From Paraflavitalea sp. CAU 1676 (lineage in GTDB: Bacteria; Bacteroidota; Bacteroidia; Chitinophagales; Chitinophagaceae): a DNA stretch of 64,000 bases. The stretch spans positions 1 to 64,000 of the forward strand of contig NZ_JARHUJ010000009.1 of the NCBI RefSeq assembly GCF_029223285.1. Direction: 5' to 3'. Numbering within the stretch: position 1 is the stretch's first letter; every line of letters begins with the position of its first letter. The position numbers and the translations under genes were made by a program. The notes under the pieces are model-generated. The model was not told where the DNA came from and did not search any database. It worked only from the letters and a program-made list of their open reading frames with translations. Shown here one piece after another: positions 56,593 through 64,000 of the stretch.

Positions 56593-57264
56593 TTAGTTGC
56601 CGGCTTCTTTTTTAGCCTCTTGTTTCATTTTATCGTTGGCGGTGATCAGGAAGTTTACGCGTCGGTTTTGTGCACGTCCTTCTTCGGTATCATTCGAGGC
56701 TACGGGGGCAGTTTCACCATATCCCTTGGTGGTGACCCTTGAAGAAGCGACACCACGTCCGCGCAAATAAGCAGCCACAGCAGAAGCCCTTCTGTCCGAC
56801 AATCCCTGGTTATATGCATCAGCGCCTTTGCTGTCGGTATGTCCCTGGATCTCGATATTGGTATCGGGATATTCCTTCAACACCTGTACCAGCTTATCAA
56901 GATTGGTTTCAGCACTTGCCGAGAGATCAGATTTGTCAAAGCCAAACAGGATCTTGTCGCTGAATTCCACTACAATTCCTTCACCTACACGCTCCACCTT
57001 GGCACCAGGAACCCTGTTCTCGATCTCCCGCGCCTGTTTGTCCATTTTCTTACCAATAAGGGTGCCACTTACGCCACCAACGGCGGCGCCAATAATGGCT
57101 CCCAATGCTGTATTACCTGCTACCTTTCCTACAACGGCTCCAACCGCTGCTCCGCCTGCAGTACCGATGACGGCTCCTTTTTGTGATTTGTTCATACTCT
57201 TACATCCGCCCAATAACATAGCGGCGGCTACGATTGCTGTGAGGGTGTTCTGAAGTGGTTTCAT
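56593..57264 (-). CDS. OmpA-family lipoprotein with glycine-zipper domain
   Basis: 223 residues from MKPLQNTLTAIVAAAMLLGGCKS, a lipoprotein signal with lipobox LGGC. Residues about 30-75 are a glycine zipper (GAVIGTAGGAAVGAVVGKVAGNTALGAIIGAAVGGVSGTLIG), which inserts in or associates with membrane. Residues about 95-210 are an OmpA peptidoglycan-binding domain (LFGFDKSDLSASAETNLDKLVQVL, IEIQGHTDSKGADAYNQGLSDRRASAVAAYL, RAQNRRVNFLI). Like E. coli YiaD, it would link the outer membrane to peptidoglycan. The 14-codon upstream extension is rejected because it would place a long non-signal segment before the lipobox. Confidence 0.9.
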   Translation of the reverse strand: MKPLQNTLTAIVAAAMLLGGCKSMNKSQKGAVIGTAGGAAVGAVVGKVAGNTALGAIIGAAVGGVSGTLIGKKMDKQAREIENRVPGAKVERVGEGIVVEFSDKILFGFDKSDLSASAETNLDKLVQVLKEYPDTNIEIQGHTDSKGADAYNQGLSDRRASAVAAYLRGRGVASSRVTTKGYGETAPVASNDTEEGRAQNRRVNFLITANDKMKQEAKKEAGN

Positions 57265-57402
57265 AACTAGATTTTTATTTAAAGTAATCCAGATCACCCC
57301 TTTCAAACTTTATACCACAATGCCCAAAACTGCCATATCTGCCTGAAAATGAGAAAGAAAATCCTCAATTGCGGGTCAACCATTCGGTCTGGCATTTGTT
57401 CT

Positions 57403-57410
57403 TATCTTTG
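57403..57410 (+). promoter_or_regulatory. -7 box of uvrA
   Basis: TATCTTTG is a perfect TAnnTTTG, 19 nt before the uvrA ATG. No good -33 TTTG at the expected distance. Confidence 0.55.
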
Positions 57411-57429
57411 ACCCTTCCCAAAAATTAAT

Positions 57430-60315
57430 ATGGCGAAAGTTAAAAAGGCAGTGCCGGTAGACAACGGACAATCCGGCAGCAAAGCATCTAACGATGCGAT
57501 AGAAGTGTATGGAGCCCGGGTACATAATCTCAAGAATATTGACATTAGTATTCCCAAAAATAAGCTGGTGGTAATTACGGGTATCAGTGGCAGTGGTAAA
57601 TCATCACTCGCCTTCGATACCATTTATGCCGAAGGGCAGCGAAGGTATATGGAAAGCTTCGGAGCCTACGCCCGCCAGTTTATTGGCGATATGGAAAGAC
57701 CCGAAGTCGATAAGATCACCGGTTTGTCACCCGTAATTTCCATCGAGCAGAAGACCACCAACAAAAACCCCCGTTCAACAGTAGGGACGATTACGGAGGT
57801 GTACGACTTCATGCGCCTGTTGTATGCAAGGGTAGGGGAGGCCTATAGTTTCAACACGGGCAAAAAAATGGTGAAGTTCAGTGAAGAAGAGATCGTCGAT
57901 AATGTCTATAAAAAATACAGGGCGAAGAAGATCACCGTATTGGCGCCGCTGATACGTGGGCGTAAAGGTCATTACCGGGAGCTCTTCGAAGACATCCGCA
58001 AAAAAGGGTACCTCAAAGCCAGGATCGATGGAGAGATCAAAGACCTCGTACCCAAAATGCAGGTCGACCGGTATAAGATCCATGACATCGAAGTGGTCAT
58101 CGACCGGTTACCCGTTACCGATGATATGCGGGTACGCCTCGCCCAAAGTGTACAGAAGGCCCTGCAGGTGGGTAAAGACCTCATGTTCCTGCAGGTGAAT
58201 GACGATAAAGTTATACAATACTCCAAGTTGTTGATGTGTGAAGACAGTGGTATCAGCTACGAAGAGCCATCTCCGAATACCTTCTCTTTTAATAGTCCGT
58301 ATGGTGCTTGTCCGGTTTGTAAAGGGCTCGGCAACGTGTACCAGATCAGCCTGGAAGCGATCATGCCCGATAAGAACCTCTCGATCAATGAAGGCGCCAT
58401 CGCGCCACTGGGAGCCGAACGCGATGCGCATGTATTCAAGCAGGTACAGCAACTGGCAAAAAAGAATAAGTTTAGCCTCGATGCACCAATAAAAGACCTG
58501 CCGAAGAAGTCATTGAACCTGGTATTGTATGGTGCCGAAACACCCCCTGAAGAAGAGGAGCAAGTCGATTTTGATGAAACGGCCACGGGCGGCCCTCTGT
58601 ACCAAACTGAATACGAAGGTGTGATACCACAGCTTAAACGCTGGTTTGCCGGAGGCAATACCGATGCTCTAAGAGATTGGGTGGAGCAGTTCATGGAACT
58701 CAGGGTTTGTAGCTCCTGCGATGGAGCCCGCCTTAAAAAGGAAAGCCTCTGGTTCAAGGTCGATGAAAAGAATATCTCCGAGTTGAGCGAGCTCAACCTC
58801 GATAAATTGATGAAATGGTTCACCGGCATTGAAAGTCGCCTGAGTACTAAACAGAATGCCATTGCCAAAGATGTGTTGAAAGAGATCCGTGAGCGGCTGC
58901 AATTTCTGCTCGATGTGGGTCTCAATTACCTTACGCTCAACCGGGCATCCCGTACGCTGAGTGGCGGTGAGTCTCAGCGCATCAGGCTGGCCACGCAGAT
59001 CGGTTCACAGTTACAAGGTATTACCTATATATTGGATGAGCCGAGTATCGGTTTGCACCAACGCGATAACCAGCGGCTCATCGAGGCGTTGAAGAATCTG
59101 CGCAATATCGGTAACAGCGTATTGGTCGTGGAGCACGATAAAGATATTATGCTCGCCGCCGATCACCTGGTCGATATAGGCCCTAAAGCAGGTTTTCATG
59201 GTGGCAGGGTAGTGGCACAAGGTGATCCTACTGCCTTGCTGAAGCTGGATACGCTCACCTCTTCCTATATCAATGGGCACCGTGCCATCGTTGTTCCCAA
59301 AGAGCGTCGCAAAGGCAATGGGAAGTTTCTGGAGATCAAGGGAGCTAAAGGCAACAACCTGAAAAATGTAGATACCAAATTCCCGCTCGGTAAGTTCATT
59401 GTCGTTACAGGCGTCAGCGGCAGCGGAAAATCAACCCTGATCAACGAAACCCTGTATCCGATTTTGAGTAAACATGCTTACAACTCCAAAATGAACCCGC
59501 TGGAGTATAAAAGCATTAAAGGCCTCGAACATATCGATAAGGTGATCGAGATCGATCAGTCGCCCATTGGCCGTACCCCGCGGAGCAACCCGGCCACTTA
59601 CTGCGGCTTTTTTACCGATATACGAACATTGTTTGCATCTGTTCCGGAAGCAAAGATCAGGGGCTACAATGCAGGCCGCTTCTCCTTCAATGTTAAAAGC
59701 GGTCGTTGCGATGTTTGCGAAGGGGGCGGTATGCGTGTTATTGAAATGAACTTCCTGCCCGATGTATATGTGCATTGCGAAAAATGCCAGGGCAAACGAT
59801 ATAACCGGGAAACCCTCGAGATCCGTTACAAAGGGAAGTCGATCAGTGATGTATTGGATATGACCGTCGAGGATGCGGTAGAGTTCTTTCAGAACGTACC
59901 CTACATATACCGTAAGATAAAGGTGCTGGAAGAAGTGGGTCTTGGATATATTACACTTGGTCAAAGTGCAGTAACGCTCAGCGGGGGTGAGGCGCAACGG
60001 GTGAAGCTGGCAACAGAACTGTCCAAGAAGGATACCGGTAAAACCTTTTATATACTGGATGAGCCTACTACAGGACTCCATTTTGAAGATATACAGCACC
60101 TGCTGGATGTTCTTTATAAACTGGTCGACCGGGGTAATACAGTACTCGTGATAGAGCACAATATGGATGTGATCAAGGTTGCCGACCATTTGATCGACCT
60201 GGGTCCCGAAGGAGGTGATGGGGGTGGAAAAATCCTATTCGAAGGAACACCGGAGGATCTTTTGAAAGTAAAGGAAAGTCATACCGGGAAATTCCTGAAA
60301 GAAGAATTGAAATAA
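57430..60315 (+). CDS. uvrA: excinuclease ABC subunit A
   Basis: 961 residues; DNA-damage recognition ATPase of nucleotide excision repair. Two ABC modules: Walker A loops GISGSGKSSLAF and GVSGSGKSTLINETL, signature motifs TLSGGESQRIRLATQIGSQL and TLSGGEAQRVKLATEL, Walker B ILDEPSIGLHQRD and ILDEPTTGLHFED. Zinc sites are CPVCKGLG with CSSCDGARL in the first half and CDVCEGGGM with CEKCQGKRY in the second. Normal length and order. Single gene, with the nucleotidase gene 93 bp downstream. Confidence 0.97.
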   Translation: MAKVKKAVPVDNGQSGSKASNDAIEVYGARVHNLKNIDISIPKNKLVVITGISGSGKSSLAFDTIYAEGQRRYMESFGAYARQFIGDMERPEVDKITGLSPVISIEQKTTNKNPRSTVGTITEVYDFMRLLYARVGEAYSFNTGKKMVKFSEEEIVDNVYKKYRAKKITVLAPLIRGRKGHYRELFEDIRKKGYLKARIDGEIKDLVPKMQVDRYKIHDIEVVIDRLPVTDDMRVRLAQSVQKALQVGKDLMFLQVNDDKVIQYSKLLMCEDSGISYEEPSPNTFSFNSPYGACPVCKGLGNVYQISLEAIMPDKNLSINEGAIAPLGAERDAHVFKQVQQLAKKNKFSLDAPIKDLPKKSLNLVLYGAETPPEEEEQVDFDETATGGPLYQTEYEGVIPQLKRWFAGGNTDALRDWVEQFMELRVCSSCDGARLKKESLWFKVDEKNISELSELNLDKLMKWFTGIESRLSTKQNAIAKDVLKEIRERLQFLLDVGLNYLTLNRASRTLSGGESQRIRLATQIGSQLQGITYILDEPSIGLHQRDNQRLIEALKNLRNIGNSVLVVEHDKDIMLAADHLVDIGPKAGFHGGRVVAQGDPTALLKLDTLTSSYINGHRAIVVPKERRKGNGKFLEIKGAKGNNLKNVDTKFPLGKFIVVTGVSGSGKSTLINETLYPILSKHAYNSKMNPLEYKSIKGLEHIDKVIEIDQSPIGRTPRSNPATYCGFFTDIRTLFASVPEAKIRGYNAGRFSFNVKSGRCDVCEGGGMRVIEMNFLPDVYVHCEKCQGKRYNRETLEIRYKGKSISDVLDMTVEDAVEFFQNVPYIYRKIKVLEEVGLGYITLGQSAVTLSGGEAQRVKLATELSKKDTGKTFYILDEPTTGLHFEDIQHLLDVLYKLVDRGNTVLVIEHNMDVIKVADHLIDLGPEGGDGGGKILFEGTPEDLLKVKESHTGKFLKEELK

Positions 60316-60408
60316 TCAATAAGTGTTGCGGGCTGCAGGCACTGGTAAAAGTCATCGATATACTTTTAACGGTATCTGCAGCTCGTGGCGTTAAAAAATA
60401 ATACTGCA

Positions 60409-60933
60409 ATGGAAAGAGTAATTATCGACATGGATGAAGTGATCGCCGATCCAATGGGTGATATGATCACTTGGTACGAAAGTCAATACGGAAACAAAGT
60501 GGATTACAGCAAGATGGCCGGTTCCTGGATTAAAGGATTTCCCGAAGAGCATCACCAACTGGTGTGGGACAGGTTGAAGGCGCCCGGCTTTTTCAGGAAC
60601 CTGCCGGTGATGAAGGATAGCGTGGAAGTGCTGAAAGAAATGAACCAGAAATATGAAATATTCATTGTTTCGGCCGCGATGGAGTTTCCCAATTCCTTAA
60701 AAGATAAGTACGACTGGCTTCAGGAGCATTTTCCCTTCTTCAGCTGGAGGCAGATCACATTGTGCGGCGATAAACGACTGGTTTACGGCGATTATATGAT
60801 CGATGACCATACACGCAACCTTGTTCATTTTCCGGGCAAGAAACTGCTTTATACGACGCCTCACAATCTTTTAGAAACAGAATATGAACGCCTGGGCAGT
60901 TGGGCCGATGCCGAAAAATTATTCCTTAAATAG
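60409..60933 (+). CDS. HAD-superfamily 5'(3')-deoxyribonucleotidase
   Basis: 174 residues from MERVIIDMDEVIADPMGDMI. The catalytic DxDxV motif (DMDEVIAD) near the N-terminus, the motif II region EIFIVSAAMEFPNSLKDKYDWL, and motif III/IV LCGDKRLVYGDYMIDDHTRNLVHFPGKKLLYTTPHN match the NT5C family of small nucleotidases that dephosphorylate nucleoside monophosphates. Cytosolic. An 8-codon upstream extension is rejected. Probably read with uvrA, though the 93-bp gap leaves this open. Confidence 0.87.
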   Translation: MERVIIDMDEVIADPMGDMITWYESQYGNKVDYSKMAGSWIKGFPEEHHQLVWDRLKAPGFFRNLPVMKDSVEVLKEMNQKYEIFIVSAAMEFPNSLKDKYDWLQEHFPFFSWRQITLCGDKRLVYGDYMIDDHTRNLVHFPGKKLLYTTPHNLLETEYERLGSWADAEKLFLK

Positions 60934-60943
60934 GATAAATACA

Positions 60944-60974
60944 GACCGCCGGCCATTACTCATAGCCGGCGGTC
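60944..60974. terminator. hairpin after the nucleotidase gene
   Basis: GACCGCCGGC and GCCGGCGGTC arms, a perfect 10-bp stem with an 11-nt loop, but followed by GGAGG rather than T. Probably an mRNA 3'-end structure or a weak terminator. Confidence 0.5.
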
Positions 60975-61182
60975 GGAGGATACTGGGTTGACCAGCATTA
61001 ATTCGTGTGTTCCAATAAGCGGGTGCAGGGAGTGATCAATAAAATCTTTTTTATCAGGGTACTTGGGAACTTATAGGGAACGGATCGGTTTTTTGACTCA
61101 ACCGGATATTTGGATCTTACTAATTTCCCTGCTGCTTATTGGTGATTATTTCGGAAAAACAATTTGCCATTTTGTAGCGGGG

Positions 61183-61593
61183 CTATCGAATGAAAACCTG
61201 TCCATTCTCGATGCGCTCGTCTTCACTGAATATTTCATACAGGTAACTCCCTTTTCCCATATTGTTAAGAACGGTGGTTTCTTTGTTTCGGATGTTTATA
61301 CGCTTCACCAACTTTCCTTCTACATCAAATAAGTATAACTGATACAGCCTGCCGTCTTCACCGTTGACGCTGAAGAACAGCACCTGGTTGTTAACGCTCG
61401 GCGTCAATTTGATCTTATGTTTTCTGGTATTCAGTAGCTTTTGAACCAGGATGGTGTCTGCCGGCTGCGAGACTCGTGTATGGGGTGATGCAACAGTAGC
61501 TGCATTACTACCAAAGCACAAAGCAAACATTCCAATGGCCAGTAAGGACATGGAATATCCACGTAGATTGCTCTCTGGATTAGTTCTCAACAT
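61183..61593 (-). CDS. small exported protein resembling a free-standing T9SS C-terminal domain
   Basis: 136 residues. The hydrophobic segment SMSLLAIGMFALCFGSNAA is a signal peptide; the true start may be the internal Met of MSLLAIGMF. After a short linker, residues about 60-136 (LTPSVNNQVLFFSVNGEDGRLYQLYLFDVEGKLVKRI, VLNNMGKGSYLYEIFSEDERIENGQVFIR) have the shape of a type A T9SS sorting domain: an LYDxxGKLV strand, an LxxGxYLY strand and a basic end. Such domains normally follow a large passenger, but here almost the whole protein is the domain. Role unknown. Confidence 0.7.
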   Translation of the reverse strand: MLRTNPESNLRGYSMSLLAIGMFALCFGSNAATVASPHTRVSQPADTILVQKLLNTRKHKIKLTPSVNNQVLFFSVNGEDGRLYQLYLFDVEGKLVKRINIRNKETTVLNNMGKGSYLYEIFSEDERIENGQVFIR

Positions 61594-61684
61594 AGGGTGA
61601 CCTTTGGTTAAAAAGGCGGATAGTTTTCAAAAAAGGGGTACGGATCAACAAATGCTATATAACGGAACAACTACATCAGTTTCA

Positions 61685-62629
61685 TTAGAACCTGATCGGG
61701 CAACGTGTCGACGTGCCGTAACGGTCACCATTACCTAAACGAAAGCCAACCTTGATGTTGAAGGTATAGTAGGCGTCGTTGTTGGTTTTTGTACCGCGTT
61801 TGTCACCGGGCTTATAGATTCCGCCAATCGACTTATTGGCCATGGCGGTGGCAGTTCCGATAAGCTTCGGATCGAGATTTCCTTGAAAATCTGCTGGGTT
61901 TATGTATTCCGTGCTAACGTCATCAAGATAGTCGGTCCTTAAGATCCTGTGCAATACTTCAAGGGATACGTGCGTATTTTCCGTGATGAAATATTTTACA
62001 CCGGCACCTACGGGAAGATTGATCTGGGTGAGCTTGTAAGGCTTTCTGTCGGCATACTGGGGAAAGCCCTGGCCTTCTGTATGCAGTGGTTGCAGGTCTA
62101 CCCAGGTATTGGCGTTTAGCTGTCCCTGAGGATTAAACTTGAACACACCGATACCAGCTACCACATAAGGCCTCAGTTTCAACCAGGTATCTTCAGGATC
62201 ATTTTCAATTAAAGTAGTGGGGTATATTTCCGCCAGCAACATCAATTCTTTTATCTTGGTGCGGAAGTTGGAGTTACGATTTTTCCTTGTGTCTTCCATT
62301 CCACCCTTCGATTTGATCTTGGCATCGTCTGCTTCCAGGGTGCCGAAGTTGAAGGCCAAACGAAAGTTTACATAAGGTTTGGGTGAATAGCCAAGGTAAC
62401 CACCCCACATAAATTTCGTCTGCTTGAAATTGTTGTCTTTAAGAAAGGTTTGCCCTTTACCCTGTGCACCTTGAACGTCGGTGAGGGCATTTCCGGGCCC
62501 CATTGTCATGCCTATTTCCCAATAGGAAGTGCTTTCACTAATTTGGCTAAACGAAGTGTAGTTTGCCGAAAGGACAATAAGCGTTAGTGCACAACACTTC
62601 CGCACAGAAGCGTGTAGATACTGTTTCAT
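61685..62629 (-). CDS. outer-membrane beta-barrel protein, unknown function
   Basis: 314 residues with signal peptide MKQYLHASVRKCCALTLIVLSANYTSFSQ. Mature strands include YWEIGMTMGPGNALTDVQG, FMWGGYLGYSPKPYVNFRLAFNFGTLEADD, LRPYVVAGIGVFKFNPQGQ and INLPVGAGVKYFITENTHVSLEVLHRILRTDYLDDVS. This pattern resembles Chitinophagaceae barrels annotated as DUF6089 or OmpA-like N-terminal barrels. It lacks an OmpA peptidoglycan domain. It lies on the same strand as the small secreted protein 91 bp downstream. Confidence 0.8.
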   Translation of the reverse strand: MKQYLHASVRKCCALTLIVLSANYTSFSQISESTSYWEIGMTMGPGNALTDVQGAQGKGQTFLKDNNFKQTKFMWGGYLGYSPKPYVNFRLAFNFGTLEADDAKIKSKGGMEDTRKNRNSNFRTKIKELMLLAEIYPTTLIENDPEDTWLKLRPYVVAGIGVFKFNPQGQLNANTWVDLQPLHTEGQGFPQYADRKPYKLTQINLPVGAGVKYFITENTHVSLEVLHRILRTDYLDDVSTEYINPADFQGNLDPKLIGTATAMANKSIGGIYKPGDKRGTKTNNDAYYTFNIKVGFRLGNGDRYGTSTRCPIRF

Positions 62630-62778
62630 GGAATATCAGATTTAGTTTTCAGATGGTCTGGGATCCGGCGTCTAAAATAATAGGCGCTGAATTTCCTTAC
62701 AAGGAAACGAAGAAATATTTCTTTTTTGTGTGCGGCGTGGAAAAAATATATGAGTATAGGGGAATTCCTATAGCGGGA

Positions 62779-63240
62779 TTAACGTGATTCAACTAGTAAC
62801 ATTTCGATATGCTCGATGCCATCTTCCAGATAAACTTCGCTGGATTGTTGAAAACCAAAGGATTCATAAAACCTCTGAAGGTACAGTTGTGCTCCGATGC
62901 GAATGGGCCCCTGGCCAAAAAGCTGGTAGCAGCTTTCGATGGATTTTTGCATCAACTGGCGGCCGGCGCCCGATTTTCTCATTTTGGGAGAGGTTACCAC
63001 CCGGCCAATGGACATTTCTTCGTAGGATACGCCGGCCGGAACCAGTCGCGTGTAAGCAGCCAGCAGGTCGTTTTGCCATCCCATCAGGTGCATGGACTTT
63101 TGATCCTTATTGTCCATATCCTGGAAAGCACAGTTTTGCTCTACTACAAAAACTTCGCTCCGCAATTGTAGCAACACATAAAGTTCTTGTGTGGTTAATT
63201 CATTAAAAGACTTGCAGGTCCAGTTGATAGAGCTATTCAT
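62779..63240 (-). CDS. GNAT-family N-acetyltransferase, ElaA-like
   Basis: 153 residues. The N-terminal WTCKSFNELTTQELYVLLQLRSEVFVVEQNCAFQDMDNKD and HLMGWQNDLLAAYTRLVPAG are characteristic of the ElaA group. The acetyl-CoA loop is seen in IGRVVTSPKMRKSGAGRQLMQKSIE (Q/RxxGxG/A type), and the C-terminal QLYLQRFYESFGFQQSSEVYLEDGIEHIEML completes the fold. Substrate unknown. It lies 38 bp downstream of rarA on the same strand. Confidence 0.9.
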   Translation of the reverse strand: MNSSINWTCKSFNELTTQELYVLLQLRSEVFVVEQNCAFQDMDNKDQKSMHLMGWQNDLLAAYTRLVPAGVSYEEMSIGRVVTSPKMRKSGAGRQLMQKSIESCYQLFGQGPIRIGAQLYLQRFYESFGFQQSSEVYLEDGIEHIEMLLVESR

Positions 63241-63278
63241 AGTAACACTTAGAAAAAGAGATGATTGATTGTTTGCTG

Positions 63279-64000
63279 TTAATATCCATATTTATCCTTC
63301 CACAATCCTTTTAGGTAGCGGCGTAATTCCTCTTCCCTTGCATTACGGCCCGGATCATAGAATTTAGTGCCGGCCAGCGCAGCAGGAAGGTATTCCTGAC
63401 TGGAGAAGTTATTGTCATAGCTGTGCGAATACTGGTAGTCTTTGCCGTAACCAAGGTTCTTCATCAGCCTGGTAGGGGCGTTACGGATATGAAGAGGAAC
63501 AGGAAGATCACCATGCTGTTTTACAGCAGCAAGGGCCGCATTGATCGCCGCATAGGATGCGTTGCTCTTCGCCGATGATGCCAGGTACACAGCACATTGT
63601 GATAAGATGATCCTCGATTCGGGGTAGCCGATCTTCGTGACGGCGTCAAAAGTGGTATTAGCCATCACCAAAGCAGTAGGGTTGGCATTGCCTATGTCTT
63701 CACTGGCGAGTATTACCAAACGGCGTGCAATGAATTTTACATCTTCACCGCCTTCAATCATCCTGGCCAGCCAATATACAGCCGCATTAGGGTCGCTGCC
63801 TCTGATAGACTTGATGAAGGCTGAAATGATATCATAATGCTGTTCGCCACTTTTATCATAGATAGCAATTCGCTGTTGGGCAATGCTCATCACAGTCTCG
63901 TCTGTGATCCGGATAGGGGCGCTTTCTGTTTTTGAACTGAGCGTGTCAACCACCAGTTCGAACAGGTTCAATAACTTACGAGCGTCGCCACCTGAAATAT
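63279..64000 (-). CDS. rarA: replication-associated recombination protein A (RarA/MgsA), 5' part outside the window
   Basis: Partial: the frame is open to the window edge, where ISGGDARKLLNLFELV (the AAA+ C-terminal lid) is read. The visible ~240 residues contain the tetramerisation and MgsA C-terminal domain: YDKSGEQHYDIISAFIKSIRGSDPNAAVYWLARMIEGGEDVKFIARRLVILASEDIGNANP, VYLASSAKSNASYAAINAAL, VPLHIRNAPTRLMKNLGYGKDYQYSHSYDN and the terminal YLKGLWKDKYGY. This identifies the AAA+ ATPase acting at stalled replication forks. The Walker motifs lie beyond the window. Confidence 0.93.
   Translation of the reverse strand, partial: ISGGDARKLLNLFELVVDTLSSKTESAPIRITDETVMSIAQQRIAIYDKSGEQHYDIISAFIKSIRGSDPNAAVYWLARMIEGGEDVKFIARRLVILASEDIGNANPTALVMANTTFDAVTKIGYPESRIILSQCAVYLASSAKSNASYAAINAALAAVKQHGDLPVPLHIRNAPTRLMKNLGYGKDYQYSHSYDNNFSSQEYLPAALAGTKFYDPGRNAREEELRRYLKGLWKDKYGY

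Overview
The window looks like the chromosome of a member of the Bacteroidota, most likely Chitinophagaceae or a close relative. The reasons are a type IX secretion system (T9SS) style cargo locus with a gliding-motility-type C-terminal domain and a PorP/SprF partner, many outer-membrane beta-barrel proteins, -7 promoter boxes of the TAnnTTTG type, and start codons without Shine-Dalgarno sequences. No tRNA, rRNA, CRISPR array, insertion sequence or prophage was seen. The taxonomic call is inference from gene content.

Layout. 0-9 kb: a small exported protein, then a surface locus made of a 14-repeat Ig-like (Big_1) T9SS cargo, a PorP/SprF protein and an OmpA-type anchor. 9-14 kb: a DNA glycosylase (-), then a sulfur-carrier-dependent cysteine operon cysM-mec-cysO-moeZ preceded by a six-cysteine leader peptide and an attenuator. 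14-28.5 kb: a helical-repeat protein (-), leuACDB and ilvEDBNC-ilvA. 28.5-32 kb: a transglutaminase / alpha-E / circularly permuted ATP-grasp cassette (-). 33.5-43 kb: glutamate synthase gltBD, then ammonium transporter amt and a porin. 43-51 kb: PEP carboxylase (-) divergent from thrA-thrB-thrC. 52-55.7 kb: a SAM-I riboswitch controlling cystathionine synthase, a QueF-like protein and a second homoserine dehydrogenase (-). 55.8-64 kb: beta-barrel and OmpA lipoprotein genes, uvrA, a 5'-nucleotidase, small secreted and outer-membrane proteins, an ElaA-type acetyltransferase and a truncated rarA at the edge.

How it works together. About 45 kb is a near-complete amino-acid supply block: ammonia uptake (Amt) and assimilation (GOGAT), oxaloacetate supply (Ppc), aspartate to threonine (ThrABC), threonine to isoleucine (IlvA plus Ilv enzymes), valine and leucine (Ilv, Leu), cysteine (CysM/CysO) and methionine (MetB, Hom). 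The most striking thing is the regulation. The cysteine, Ile/Val, threonine and possibly leucine operons each start with a short leader ORF rich in the codons of their own end product, placed 14-23 nt after a -7 box. The methionine operon uses a SAM-I riboswitch. For cys and ilv, mutually exclusive terminator and antiterminator pairings can be drawn directly from the sequence. The cysteine leader in front of a CysO-type pathway is the best candidate for an undescribed system.

Other notable points are a QueF-family protein lacking the catalytic cysteine inside the methionine operon, a CysO carrier ending GG-Ile-Ala so that it needs C-terminal trimming, a 651-bp tandem duplication in the adhesin, and a 400-bp intergenic patch between the porin and ppc packed with hairpins and six tandem 11-bp units.
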